Origin: Campylobacteraceae bacterium
GTDB taxonomy: Bacteria; Campylobacterota; Campylobacteria; Campylobacterales; Campylobacteraceae
Length of the DNA: 64,000 nt
Direction of reading: 5' to 3'
Assembly (NCBI GenBank): GCA_012519705.1
Contig: JAAYPR010000001.1
Location: 62,001-126,000, forward strand
Shown: piece by piece, positions 17,467 to 27,119 of the stretch
How the letters are laid out: each line of letters begins with the position of its first letter
Numbering within the stretch: position 1 is the stretch's first letter
The notes under the pieces: generated by a model
What the model saw: only the letters and a program-made list of their open reading frames with translations
Database searches by the model: none
What the model was told of the DNA's origin: nothing
Program-made: the position numbers and the translations under genes

Positions 17467-18699
17467 ATGAGTAGAGAGTGTAGCTTTTGCAGAGCAAATA
17501 GTAATGATAGGAGAATTTTTCCAAATGAGGAAAAAGATGCATTTATTTGTGAGTTTTGTATAGATGCAGCCTATGAAGTGATTCACGGTGGTGAAAAGGA
17601 AAGTTCTGAAATAAGCGAAGAAGTTAGAAAAAATATAGAAGAAATCACCCCAAAAAAGCTAAAAGAAGTTCTTGATAGTTATGTTATCGGTCAAGATAGA
17701 GCGAAGAAGACTTTTAGTGTTGGAATTTATAACCACTATAAAAGAATTTTTAGACAAGAAAGCGTTGATGATGATACAGAGTTATCTAAATCAAATATCC
17801 TACTAATCGGACCAACAGGAAGCGGTAAAACCCTAATGGCTCAAACTTTGGCAAGATACTTGGATGTTCCAATTGCTATTTGTGATGCGACAAGCTTAAC
17901 AGAGGCTGGGTATGTTGGAGAAGATGTTGAAAACATTATAACAAGGCTTTTACAAGCAGCAGATGGAGATGTGAAAAGAGCAGAGCAAGGCATTGTATTT
18001 GTTGATGAGATGGATAAAATCGCTAGAATGAGTGAAAACCGCTCAATCACGAGAGATGTAAGTGGCGAGGGAGTTCAGCAAGCACTTTTAAAGATAATCG
18101 AGGGAAGTTTGGTAAATGTCCCGCCAAAAGGTGGCAGAAAACATCCAAATCAAGATTTTATTCAAATAGATACTACAAATATTTTATTTATCTGTGCTGG
18201 TGCATTTGATGGGATAAATGGGATAATCCACCAAAGAATGGGGCAAAACGTGTTAGGTTTTGGTCAAGAAAAAAGAACAAAACAAGAAAATGAGAACTTA
18301 ATTCATATGATTGAACCCGATGATTTAGTTCACTATGGTATAATTCCTGAATTAATCGGCAGACTTCACGTAGTAGCGACTCTAGATGAGCTAGAAGTTA
18401 AAGATATGGTTAGGGTATTAACTGAGCCGAAAAATGCTATTTTGAGGCAGTACGAGAAAATTTTTGCCATCGATGGTGCGAATTTGAAATTTGATGATGA
18501 GGCACTTTTAGAAGTGGCAAATTTAGCTATTAAGAGAAAAACCGGAGCAAGAGGTTTAAGAAGTATAATGGAAAGCATCATGCTTGACATTATGTTTGAT
18601 CTGCCTGAGCTTAAAGGTTATGATGTAGTCATCACAAAAGAGGTTGTTGATGGTGATGAGAAGCCGATTTTGGTTAAGCAAGATATACTAAGTGCATAA
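17467..18699 (+). CDS. clpX: ATP-dependent Clp protease ATP-binding subunit ClpX
   Basis: AAA+ unfoldase of the ClpXP protease. The N-terminal zinc-binding domain has C5, C8 and a second CEFC pair about residues 29-32. Walker A is GPTGSGKT about 117-124, Walker B FVDEMDK about 178-184, and the sensor-2 region TGARGLRS about 360. Length 410 is normal. It lies 26 nt after lpxA and 9 nt before mreB. Confidence 0.97.
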   Translation: MSRECSFCRANSNDRRIFPNEEKDAFICEFCIDAAYEVIHGGEKESSEISEEVRKNIEEITPKKLKEVLDSYVIGQDRAKKTFSVGIYNHYKRIFRQESVDDDTELSKSNILLIGPTGSGKTLMAQTLARYLDVPIAICDATSLTEAGYVGEDVENIITRLLQAADGDVKRAEQGIVFVDEMDKIARMSENRSITRDVSGEGVQQALLKIIEGSLVNVPPKGGRKHPNQDFIQIDTTNILFICAGAFDGINGIIHQRMGQNVLGFGQEKRTKQENENLIHMIEPDDLVHYGIIPELIGRLHVVATLDELEVKDMVRVLTEPKNAILRQYEKIFAIDGANLKFDDEALLEVANLAIKRKTGARGLRSIMESIMLDIMFDLPELKGYDVVITKEVVDGDEKPILVKQDILSA

Positions 18700-18708
18700 A
18701 GGAAAAAA

Positions 18709-19743
18709 ATGATATTAGACACGATTTTAGGTGTGTTTTCAAGCGATATGGGGATAGACTTAGGAACTGCAAATACGCTTATTTTGGTTAAGGATAAAGG
18801 CGTTATTATCAATGAGCCTAGCGTTGTAGCAGTTGAAAATACTAGATATGGAAAACAAAGAATACTAGCTGTTGGGCAAGCTGCTAAAGAGATGGTTGGA
18901 AAAACTCCAGGAGAGATTCAGGCTATTAGGCCTATGAAAGATGGCGTTATAGCTGATTTTGATATGACTGAGAGAATGATAAGATATTTTATAGAAAAAA
19001 CTCATAGAAGAAAGAGTTTTGTAAGCCCTAGAATCATCATCTCAGTTCCTTACGGACTAACTCAGGTTGAGAGAAAAGCTGTTAGAGACAGTGCTTTGAT
19101 GGCTGGAGCAAGGGAAGTGTTTCTAATAGAAGAGCCAATGGCAGCTGCTATTGGGGCGGGACTTCCTGTCCAGGAACCAAAAGGAAGTTTGGTTGTTGAT
19201 ATCGGAGGCGGGACAACAGAAATTGGAGTTATCTCACTTGGTGGGCTTGTTATAAGTAAGTCTATTAGAACGGCTGGTGATAAATTCAACGCAAATATCG
19301 TAAACTACGTAAAAGAAAAGTATAACCTAATCATCGGCGAAAGAACTGGTGAAGAGATAAAAGAAAAAATTGGAACTGCCATTCAACTACCAAAAGAGCT
19401 AGTTGTTATCGTAAAAGGTAAAGATCAAATCAAGGGTGGTTTAGCTAGGATAGAACTAACAAGTGAAGATGTTAGGGAGGCTATGAGGGAGTCGCTTAAA
19501 GAAATTGCTGATGCTTTAAAAGTAGTACTTGAACAAATGCCGCCTGATTTAGCATCAGATATAGTTGAAAATGGTATTGTTTTAACTGGTGGTGGAGCAC
19601 TAATAAGAGGGATTGATAAATATTTAAGCGATATAGTAAATCTTCCTGTTTATGTTGCGGATGACCCACTTTTAGCAGTAGCCAAAGGAACAGGAAAAGC
19701 TTTAGAAGAGATAAGTATCTTAAGACAACTTTCAAATGAATAA
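18709..19743 (+). CDS. mreB: rod-shape-determining protein MreB
   Basis: Bacterial actin that organises the elongation machinery under the inner membrane. Phosphate-1 motif GIDLGTANT lies about residues 15-23, phosphate-2 VVDIGGGTTEIG about 161-172, and the adenosine motif LTGGGALIRG about 288-297. Length 344 is standard. It overlaps mreC by 8 nt, so translation is likely coupled. Confidence 0.97.
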   Translation: MILDTILGVFSSDMGIDLGTANTLILVKDKGVIINEPSVVAVENTRYGKQRILAVGQAAKEMVGKTPGEIQAIRPMKDGVIADFDMTERMIRYFIEKTHRRKSFVSPRIIISVPYGLTQVERKAVRDSALMAGAREVFLIEEPMAAAIGAGLPVQEPKGSLVVDIGGGTTEIGVISLGGLVISKSIRTAGDKFNANIVNYVKEKYNLIIGERTGEEIKEKIGTAIQLPKELVVIVKGKDQIKGGLARIELTSEDVREAMRESLKEIADALKVVLEQMPPDLASDIVENGIVLTGGGALIRGIDKYLSDIVNLPVYVADDPLLAVAKGTGKALEEISILRQLSNE

Positions 19744-20485
19744 AATTAGATCAATTTTATTTGTTTTAATTCTACTTATTATATCATTAGTTTTTGGCTC
19801 CTATATTAGGGGTCAAAATACCCAGTTTTTTGGTGATGTTATAAGCTTTTTTAAAAATGGCAAGGATGAGTTTGTGTATAAATTTAACTCTCATTTTAAC
19901 CAAGCTAAAGAGATAGAGATGCTTAGAGCCGAAAACCAAGAACTTAGAAAAACCGCCATTTTACTTAGTACTTTTGCTTATGAGTTAAACCAAGTTTTAT
20001 CAGATATTAATTCAACTAAGTTTGCACCAGATATTGAGCTTACTAGAACGCTCTCTTATGTAAATATTGGAGATTATAGTAAATTTTGGATTGAGTTTAA
20101 AGATTTTAATAATAGTAAAATTTACGGAGCCATTTCGCAAGGACACACAGCAGGGATTGTGGTTGATAAAGACTCAAACCCAATGTTAATTTTACAAAAT
20201 GATCCTCTTTCATCATTTTCAGTTTATATCGGATATGATGAAATTCCTGCGATCTTAACAGGCGATGGGATGAATGTGATAGCTAAGTTTATACCAAAAT
20301 GGTTAAATCCACAAGTTGGAGATGAAGTTTTTACAAACGGACTTGACAATGTGTTTTTTGCAGGAATTCCTGTGGGCGTGGTTAAGGAGATAGCAGAAGA
20401 AGATTTATACAAAAGTGCTATCATAGAGCCATATTTTAAAGAAAATACCCCAACATATTTATATATAGTAACAAAGGAGAGATAA
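19736..20485 (+). CDS. mreC: rod-shape-determining protein MreC
   Basis: A bitopic periplasmic scaffold protein that connects MreB to peptidoglycan synthases. One N-terminal membrane helix (about residues 5-23) is followed by a coiled coil around residues 55-75 and a beta-rich periplasmic domain from about residue 100, with the family GxTAGIVVD-type stretch. Length 249 is normal for epsilonproteobacteria. It overlaps mreB by 8 nt and carB by 1 nt. No mreD follows. Confidence 0.92.
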   Translation: MNKIRSILFVLILLIISLVFGSYIRGQNTQFFGDVISFFKNGKDEFVYKFNSHFNQAKEIEMLRAENQELRKTAILLSTFAYELNQVLSDINSTKFAPDIELTRTLSYVNIGDYSKFWIEFKDFNNSKIYGAISQGHTAGIVVDKDSNPMLILQNDPLSSFSVYIGYDEIPAILTGDGMNVIAKFIPKWLNPQVGDEVFTNGLDNVFFAGIPVGVVKEIAEEDLYKSAIIEPYFKENTPTYLYIVTKER

Positions 20486-23400
20486 TGCCAAGAAGAGATG
20501 ATTTTAAATCAGTTTTAGTTATAGGAAGTGGTCCTATCGTCATCGGTCAAGCATGTGAGTTTGACTATAGTGGAACTCAGGCTATCAAAACCCTAAAAGA
20601 AGAGGGTTATAGAGTTGTGCTTATCAACTCAAACCCAGCTACCATTATGACGGATTTAGGTTTTGCTGATGCTACTTATATAGAGCCAATCACCAAAGAG
20701 AGTATTTTAAGGATAATTGAGAAAGAGAAAATTGATGCAATCTTCCCAACTCTAGGTGGTCAAGTTGCACTAAATGCTGGGATGGAAGTTTACGAAAGTG
20801 GCGTAGATGTTAAGTTTATCGGCATTAATCCTGAAGCTATAAAAAAGGGCGAAGATAGAGCACTGTTTAAGCAAACTATGCTAGATATCGGAATGGATCT
20901 TCCGATTTCAAAATACGCTTATAATATGAACGAAGCGATGGAAGCAGCATCAGAAATCGGCTTCCCGCTAATAATAAGAGCAAGTTATACTCTAGGTGGT
21001 GCTGGAAGTGGTGTAGCCTATAACATAGATGAGTTTAAAGAAATCGCAGAGAACGGTCTTAAAATCAGCCCTGCTGGGGAAATTTTAATAGAAGAGAGTC
21101 TTCTTGGCTGGAAAGAGATAGAGATGGAAGTTGTCATTGATAAAAATGACAAAGCTATTATCGTATGCTCTATAGAAAACTTTGACCCGATGGGAGTTCA
21201 CACAGGCGATAGTATCGCTATAGCACCAGCTCAAACTCTAACAAAAGAAGAGCTTGACAGACTTACAAAGGCTAGTTTTGACGTAGTTAGAGCAGTTGGA
21301 GTAAGTGGGGGTGGAAGTAACGTTCAGTTTGGACTTCACCCAAAAACTGGCAGAATGGTAATAATAGAGATGAACCCAAGAGTTTCACGCTCTTCAGCCC
21401 TAGCAAGTAAAGCAACAGGCTATCCGATAGCAAAAGTTGCAACTCTTATGGCGATAGGCTATACGCTAGATGAGATAGATATAGATATTTGGGGAGCTAA
21501 GGCAGATAAAGAGCCAGCTGTTAATTACATCGTAACTAAAATTCCAAAGTTTGCATTTGAGAAATTTAGTGGTTCAAACCCAACACTTGGTACAGCGATG
21601 AAAAGCGTTGGCGAGGTTATGAGTATCGGTGGAAACTTTAAAGAAAGCATGCAAAAAGCACTTCTATCAATGGAGAGCGATTTAAAAGGCTTCGATGAGA
21701 TAGGGGCTGACAAAGAAACTCTTATCTACAAACTAAGACACGCTGATGATAAGAGGATTTTATATATCGCACAAGCTTTTAGAGAGGGCTTTAGTGTTGA
21801 TGAAGTTTATGATTTAACTAAAATCGAGAAGTTTTTCTTAAATGACATAGCCGAAATTGTAGAGTTTGAGAAAAATATGGATATGGCTATTTTAAATGAC
21901 AAGGAAGAGTTTAAAAAAGCTAAAGCCATGGGCTTTAGTGACGCTAAAATAGCTGAGATAATAAATGAAAAAGATGGTCTTGAACTAACTGGAAATGATG
22001 TTTATTTCCTAAGAAAGAAATTTGACATCTCTCAAATTTACAGCAGAGTTGGTAAAAACAAAAATTATTTATACTCTAAATTCTCTGATGAGCCAAGCCT
22101 TGAAGTTGCAAACAAAGATAAGAAAAAAGTTCTCATTATCGGAAGCGGTCCAAACCGTATCGGACAGGGCATTGAGTTTGACTACTGTTGTGTTCACGCA
22201 AGTTACGCACTAGCTGATATGGGCATAACTAGCATTATGTATAACTCAAACCCAGAAACCGTCTCAACTGACTATGATACGAGCGATATATTGTATTTTG
22301 AGCCGATTACTTTTGAACATTTACGCGAAGTTATCGATAGAGAAAAGCCAGATGGAGTCATCGTTCACTTTGGTGGGCAAACACCGCTTAAATTTGCAAA
22401 AAGACTTGGAATTATGGGGGTTGATATCATAGGGACAAGTCCAAAAGTTATAGATATGGCTGAAGATAGAAAGAAATTTAGCAAGTTCATCACTGACCTT
22501 GGCATCAAACAGCCTGATAACGGAACCGCAACAAGTATGGAAGAGGCTATCAAAGTTGCAAATGAAATCGGCTATCCAGTTCTAGTTCGCCCAAGCTATG
22601 TTTTAGGCGGAAGAGCGATGAGAAAAGTAGCAAATGAGAGCGAACTAAGAGAGTATATAGATACAGCTGTTAGCGTTAGTGATAACTCACCTGTGTTAAT
22701 AGATAAGTTTTTAGATATGGCAACCGAGCTTGACATTGATGCGATAAGTGACGGGAAAGATGTCTTTATAGGGGCACTTTTAGAGCACGTTGAAGAGGCT
22801 GGAATTCACTCAGGCGATAGCGTTAGCATAACTCCACCGCCAAATTTAACCAAAGAGATGGTTGATGAAATTTACCAGCAAACCAAAAAAATAGCTATAA
22901 ACTTAGGTGTAGTAGGACTTTTAAACATCCAGTTTGCGATATATAAAGATGAAATTTATATCATCGAAGTAAATCCAAGAGCTAGTAGAACGGTGCCATT
23001 TATAAGTAAAGCAGTTGGCGTTCCTATGGCAAAAGTGGCAACTAGAGTTATGTGGCAAGGAAACTTAAAAGAAGCACTTGAATACTACGATAGCTATAAA
23101 AAAGTAGTGTTTGAAAATGGAATTTACACAGCACCAATTGACGGATATAGTTGTGTGAAAGAGAGCGTTTTCCCGTTTAATAAACTAGTTGGCTCAGACA
23201 TAGTTCTAGGGCCTGAGATGAAATCAACCGGCGAAGTTATGGGCATAAGCGACAATGTTGAGAGAAGTTTTATAAAAAGTCAAATTTCAGGAAACAACAC
23301 CCTTCCATCAAGTGGAAAAGTTCTAGTAAGCTTAGCTGATAAAGACAAAGACGAGGGTATTGCTTTGGCTAAGAATTTGGTAGAGCAGGGCTTTACCATC

Positions 23401-23712
23401 ATGGCAACAGCTGGGACAAACAAAACTCTTGCCGAAAATGGCATTGAAAGCGAGTTTGTCTATAAGATAGGCGAGGGCAGACCAAACGTAGCAGATACCT
23501 TGCAAAACGGCGATATTAGTTTGGTTGTAAATACAAGCGATAATGTTAAAACATCAGACAGTGCCGCGAAAATCAGAGCTTTAGTTTTAAGGCTAAATGT
23601 GCCGTATTTCACAACTGTAAAGGCTGCAAATTTAGCAACCCAGTCAGTTAAATATATAAAAGACAGCTCATATTTAGAAGTTAAAAGCCTTCAAGAGTGG
23701 ATAAAGGGCTAA
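20485..23712 (+). CDS. carB: carbamoyl-phosphate synthase large subunit
   Basis: Makes carbamoyl phosphate for pyrimidine and arginine synthesis from bicarbonate, ATP and ammonia. Two homologous ATP-grasp halves are visible (VIGSGPIVIGQACEFDYSG near the start and IIGSGPNRIGQGIEFDYC about residue 551). A C-terminal MGS-like allosteric domain begins about residue 945. Length 1075 is standard. It shares one base with the mreC stop, and its own stop overlaps by 4 nt the stop of the cytosine methyltransferase on the other strand. Confidence 0.98.
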   Translation: MPRRDDFKSVLVIGSGPIVIGQACEFDYSGTQAIKTLKEEGYRVVLINSNPATIMTDLGFADATYIEPITKESILRIIEKEKIDAIFPTLGGQVALNAGMEVYESGVDVKFIGINPEAIKKGEDRALFKQTMLDIGMDLPISKYAYNMNEAMEAASEIGFPLIIRASYTLGGAGSGVAYNIDEFKEIAENGLKISPAGEILIEESLLGWKEIEMEVVIDKNDKAIIVCSIENFDPMGVHTGDSIAIAPAQTLTKEELDRLTKASFDVVRAVGVSGGGSNVQFGLHPKTGRMVIIEMNPRVSRSSALASKATGYPIAKVATLMAIGYTLDEIDIDIWGAKADKEPAVNYIVTKIPKFAFEKFSGSNPTLGTAMKSVGEVMSIGGNFKESMQKALLSMESDLKGFDEIGADKETLIYKLRHADDKRILYIAQAFREGFSVDEVYDLTKIEKFFLNDIAEIVEFEKNMDMAILNDKEEFKKAKAMGFSDAKIAEIINEKDGLELTGNDVYFLRKKFDISQIYSRVGKNKNYLYSKFSDEPSLEVANKDKKKVLIIGSGPNRIGQGIEFDYCCVHASYALADMGITSIMYNSNPETVSTDYDTSDILYFEPITFEHLREVIDREKPDGVIVHFGGQTPLKFAKRLGIMGVDIIGTSPKVIDMAEDRKKFSKFITDLGIKQPDNGTATSMEEAIKVANEIGYPVLVRPSYVLGGRAMRKVANESELREYIDTAVSVSDNSPVLIDKFLDMATELDIDAISDGKDVFIGALLEHVEEAGIHSGDSVSITPPPNLTKEMVDEIYQQTKKIAINLGVVGLLNIQFAIYKDEIYIIEVNPRASRTVPFISKAVGVPMAKVATRVMWQGNLKEALEYYDSYKKVVFENGIYTAPIDGYSCVKESVFPFNKLVGSDIVLGPEMKSTGEVMGISDNVERSFIKSQISGNNTLPSSGKVLVSLADKDKDEGIALAKNLVEQGFTIMATAGTNKTLAENGIESEFVYKIGEGRPNVADTLQNGDISLVVNTSDNVKTSDSAAKIRALVLRLNVPYFTTVKAANLATQSVKYIKDSSYLEVKSLQEWIKG

Positions 23713-24953
23713 GAGTTTAAAATAATTTCACTAAGCCTTGGTTCAAGTTTTGATAAAATTCCGGTAACCAAGGCATTTCCCATCATAAAATATCTCTGTC
23801 TGCTAGACATCCCCGAGTTCGTCCAATTTGGTGGAAACATCTGTATAAGCTCGGTTTCTATCTCTGTTAAAATTCTATAATTTTTTATTTTTTTATCATA
23901 TATTATGTGAGATGACCTATTTGTTGTCCCCTCGCTTGTCAGCATTGTTCTAGCAGGCTTTTCTAAGTCGTCTGGAAATGCAATAGCACCTTCACTATAG
24001 AAATATCTACTTCCATCTTTTCTAGTCCGTTCTATTTTTTTAGCACCTTTTAGATACTTCCATTTATCTAGATTTTTGTTTTTAATTATGTAGCTGTCTA
24101 AATTTTGGTTATGCTCACTAGATAGGTTTAAAATATCTTGAAGTGTAAATTCTCTCTCTTTTTTTTCTTTAAAGCTTAGCTCATAGCAAACTTCATCTAT
24201 CATTACACCGTATTCGCTAAAAGCACCTTGTTTATAGTTATCAGATATATCAACTATATCTTTATACTCTGCTAAGCTTTTTTGATTAAAACCAGTGGCT
24301 TTTATTTTAAAAACACTGTTAAACAGAGTATTTTGCTCTAAAAACTGAGCATCTTTTTTAAGTTTTTTTGAATAATGAGAAGATTTTTTAAAAGCAAAGA
24401 TAAAAACTCTTTTTCTTCTTTGAGGCATGGAGTAGCTTCCAGCATTTATAACTCTCCACTCAACGTTATAGCCTAAATCATTAAAAGTTTTAAGCATTAT
24501 AGCAAAGTCACGTCCACGTCTAGTTGACGGGGACTTTAAAAGGCGATCAACATTTTCAAGCAGAACAAATGGTGGTTTTTTAGCTAAAATTGCATCTTTT
24601 ATATCCCAAAAAAGCACACCTTTTTTACCTTTGATGCCAGACTCATCTTTTAAGCTTCTTGCGACTGAGTAGTCTTGGCAAGGAAAACCACCAACCAATA
24701 AATCATGGTCTGGAATACTTTTTTTATCAACTAAGCTTATGTCTAAATTTGAGCATGAGTCTTTATCAAATCTTTTTATATAGCACTCATAAGCACTCTG
24801 TGTTTTTGTGGCTGGCTCAAACTGATTTGCAAATACAAAGCTATATTTTCCATTCTCAATGGCTAAATTTGTTATTTTATCAAACTCTTTTATGTGATTT
24901 AGCCCAACCCTAAACCCACCAACCCCAGCAAAAAGTTCAACCGCTCTAATCAT
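23709..24953 (-). CDS. DNA (cytosine-5) methyltransferase of a Sau3AI-like R-M system
   Basis: A 414-residue C5-cytosine methyltransferase. Motif I LFAGVGGFRVG is at residues 7-17, the catalytic PCQDYSVA of motif IV has C92, motif VI is ENVDRLL, motif VIII is QRRKRVFIF, and motifs IX-X near the C-terminus end in MMGNALV. Because its partner resembles Sau3AI, it probably methylates the cytosine in GATC; that specificity is inference. Start overlaps the endonuclease stop by 4 nt (ATGA), and the gene ends inside the carB stop region. Confidence 0.9.
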   Translation of the reverse strand: MIRAVELFAGVGGFRVGLNHIKEFDKITNLAIENGKYSFVFANQFEPATKTQSAYECYIKRFDKDSCSNLDISLVDKKSIPDHDLLVGGFPCQDYSVARSLKDESGIKGKKGVLFWDIKDAILAKKPPFVLLENVDRLLKSPSTRRGRDFAIMLKTFNDLGYNVEWRVINAGSYSMPQRRKRVFIFAFKKSSHYSKKLKKDAQFLEQNTLFNSVFKIKATGFNQKSLAEYKDIVDISDNYKQGAFSEYGVMIDEVCYELSFKEKKEREFTLQDILNLSSEHNQNLDSYIIKNKNLDKWKYLKGAKKIERTRKDGSRYFYSEGAIAFPDDLEKPARTMLTSEGTTNRSSHIIYDKKIKNYRILTEIETELIQMFPPNWTNSGMSSRQRYFMMGNALVTGILSKLEPRLSEIILNS

Positions 24954-26416
24954 CTAAGCTCGCTTACTAAACTTGCCACAAAGTCATTGTTTAACCAAAA
25001 ACACTGTTTTGTCATAATGTCGCCGTTTGGGAGAGTGTCACCATCTCTTTCTAGATTTCCTTTAATAAAAGGTTTTTGGGTGTTGATAGCTGAATTTATT
25101 ATATGGTAGGCACTTTTAATTGCGTGCGGTCTTATGTGAATGATTTTTGTATCTGATGATTTTGGGAGATTGTTATAAACTTTATTATTTATCATTTGAA
25201 ATTCAATTCCATATCTAAATGCTTTTTGATATAGATTCCACTCTTTTTTAACTTTTTTTTCTAATATATCGGTTGGCATATTCCAAAATTTTGCTCCGAT
25301 AAATTTATAAGTTTCACCTGTTTTTTTAAAGCAAACAAAAAGGAATTTACTCTCTGAAAAAAAGTTATACAAATTTGACTCTTCAAAACTCTCTTTTACA
25401 AATTCTTTAATCTTAAAACTTGGAAATGACATGCTTTCTATGATTTTTCCATTTTCTTCTATCCTGATGGCTTTGATTTCAATGCCTGCTTTTTCAAACT
25501 CAAGAGCATTATCTGACTTAACGCCAAGCATTTGAAGTGTTAATATGCTATATAAGTGTTTAGCCTTGCTGGTTATTTTAAATTTATCTTTTAGCCAAAT
25601 TTCATCTTTGCCATAAAATTTAGAAAGCTTATTTATAACCTTTTCTTCAAAGGTTTGATTGTCTAGCTTATATGTTTTAAAAATAGCCTCATTTTCTTCT
25701 TTTTTTTCAAAAAAATTATTTATTAAATTTGACATAAATTTAGTTTTAAGCGAAAATGCTCTTGGTTTTGCAGGATTTTTAATATTATTATATTGTTCTT
25801 TTGTTTTAGAGCTATCACTACTTTTGGTGCAAGCTCCAAGATACATTGTGTCTCCTTCGCTTAATTTATGAGCTAAGCCATCTTGAATCTTTTGTGAAAT
25901 TTTATTGTAATCTTCTATGATGATATTTAAATCATTTTTGTTTAAATCTTTCACCAATCTAAATAGTTTTGAAAGCCCTATTTTATAATCAAGTCTTGGA
26001 ATTTCTCTATCTCTTAGATATAAAATTAGAAGCATTAGCTTTATTTTGTCATAGATATCTGACTCAAAAAACTCTTTTTCTATGTTTTTATCATAAGGAA
26101 TCATAGATAAAACAAGTCTTTCACCTGCTGCATAACTACCATCTTTTTTAATTTCATAAGGCGTTACTTTTAGCTCAACCCCAGCTTCTTTGAAGTCAGC
26201 CTCAGCTTTGTTGTCAGGCTTTTTTAAGAAAAAATACTCTTCTATTAGGTTTCCAAGACCGCCTTTGTTATTTTTGTTGAGTTCTTTTATTTTGTTTTCT
26301 AGTTCGTTTTGATTTTTAAAATACCATGCTAAAACATCTCTAAAAGAGTGGTTTATTAGTTTTTGAGAGTATTGTTCTATAGATTTTGGGCAGGTTTTAT
26401 CATATGGTAAGTTCAT
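24950..26416 (-). CDS. Sau3AI/MutH-family type II restriction endonuclease
   Basis: A 488-residue protein with the Sau3AI layout: two MutH-like halves. The N-terminal half has the catalytic pattern D74-x6-E81-x-K83 inside DFKEAGVELKVTP. The C-terminal half repeats it as E306-x6-E313-x-K315, with the Asp replaced by Glu, consistent with an allosteric domain that binds DNA without cutting. Sau3AI cuts before the G of GATC, and this specificity is inferred here. The ATG at 26416 has an AAGGAG site 7 nt away; a TTG one codon upstream is worse spaced. Confidence 0.85.
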   Translation of the reverse strand: MNLPYDKTCPKSIEQYSQKLINHSFRDVLAWYFKNQNELENKIKELNKNNKGGLGNLIEEYFFLKKPDNKAEADFKEAGVELKVTPYEIKKDGSYAAGERLVLSMIPYDKNIEKEFFESDIYDKIKLMLLILYLRDREIPRLDYKIGLSKLFRLVKDLNKNDLNIIIEDYNKISQKIQDGLAHKLSEGDTMYLGACTKSSDSSKTKEQYNNIKNPAKPRAFSLKTKFMSNLINNFFEKKEENEAIFKTYKLDNQTFEEKVINKLSKFYGKDEIWLKDKFKITSKAKHLYSILTLQMLGVKSDNALEFEKAGIEIKAIRIEENGKIIESMSFPSFKIKEFVKESFEESNLYNFFSESKFLFVCFKKTGETYKFIGAKFWNMPTDILEKKVKKEWNLYQKAFRYGIEFQMINNKVYNNLPKSSDTKIIHIRPHAIKSAYHIINSAINTQKPFIKGNLERDGDTLPNGDIMTKQCFWLNNDFVASLVSELR

Positions 26417-26450
26417 CAATCAACTCCTTCTTAAATTCTATCAATCTGTT

Positions 26451-26456
26451 ATTCTA
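26451..26456 (-). promoter_or_regulatory. Possible -10 box for the R-M genes
   Basis: On the minus strand TAGAAT precedes the endonuclease start by about 35 nt, inside the 72-nt gap after the MerP-like gene. No clear -35. Confidence 0.3.
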
Positions 26457-26488
26457 ACATAAAGAGCTTAATAAAATTTTTAGATTTG

Positions 26489-26749
26489 CTATTCTATAAA
26501 CTCACCACTGTAACCAGTTGTAGCGATAGCCTCTAGTAAAGACTCTTTTGTGACGTTATCCTCAGCCTCAACAACTACTTTTGTGTTTTCAAGCGTAGCT
26601 CTTGCTTTTATAACTCCATCTACTTTTAAAACAGCTTTTCTAACCATCGCAGTACAAAGCGGACAGTGCATCCCAGCAACTCTTATCTCATAAACTTTAG
26701 CTCCAAATAAAAAGCATGTAAATAGTATCAAAACTATAAATTTACGCAT
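26489..26749 (-). CDS. periplasmic heavy-metal-binding protein (MerP-like HMA domain)
   Basis: An 86-residue protein with a signal peptide (residues 1-17) and one heavy-metal-associated ferredoxin-like domain. The metal-binding motif is GMHCPLC, with C29 and C32. MerP-type proteins bind Hg(II) or other soft metals and pass them to a membrane transporter. The start at 26749 gives a normal signal peptide and overlaps the MerT-like gene by 8 nt; a frame 14 codons longer is rejected. No merA, merR or copper ATPase gene is nearby, so the metal is uncertain. Confidence 0.82.
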   Translation of the reverse strand: MRKFIVLILFTCFLFGAKVYEIRVAGMHCPLCTAMVRKAVLKVDGVIKARATLENTKVVVEAEDNVTKESLLEAIATTGYSGEFIE

Positions 26750-27119
26750 AAACCCACCCCAAAATTTCAGGATAAAATAGTATAAAAACAAAAACTAAAA
26801 AAGCTATAAAAAGCATAACAGCACTTTTAAGCTTGGATTTTTTAGTTATCTCACAAGAACTACACTTTTTGATAAATTTAAAATAGACAAAAAGTACAAA
26901 AAACAAAAATGAGATAGCACTTAAAACCCATCTATATTTGGTCAGTGGCTCAAACACACTAAGAGCCGCAAATGATGAGCCAAAAAGCAAAAAAACAAGT
27001 GCTGGCAAACAGCAACTTGTCGCTAAAATCGCACTAGTAAAAGCACCTATTATAAGCCAAATTCCACCTTTTTTGGTGGAATTTGGACTCTTTTTAGAGT
27101 TCGATTGATTTGTACTCAT
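26742..27119 (-). CDS. MerT-like metal-ion transport membrane protein
   Basis: A 125-residue inner-membrane protein with three membrane helices (about residues 20-45, 62-82 and 96-122). A cysteine pair C36-C37 lies within helix 1 (TSCCLPAL) and a second pair C86/C89 in the cytoplasmic loop (CSSC), the arrangement of MerT mercuric transporters. The ATG at 27119 lies inside the end of the upstream transglutaminase gene (26-nt overlap); a start further upstream at 27173 would lengthen the overlap. A perfect hairpin lies within its codons 12-21. Paired with the MerP-like gene. Confidence 0.8.
   Translation of the reverse strand: MSTNQSNSKKSPNSTKKGGIWLIIGAFTSAILATSCCLPALVFLLFGSSFAALSVFEPLTKYRWVLSAISFLFFVLFVYFKFIKKCSSCEITKKSKLKSAVMLFIAFLVFVFILFYPEILGWVYA
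27057..27086 (-). repeat. Perfect 12-bp stem-loop inside the MerT-like gene
   Basis: CCAAATTCCACC (27057-27068), a 6-nt homopolymer loop, and GGTGGAATTTGG (27075-27086). It lies 7 nt past the transglutaminase stop and early in the MerT-like frame, so it could limit read-through or ribosome loading; no U-tract follows it on the minus strand. Confidence 0.6.
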
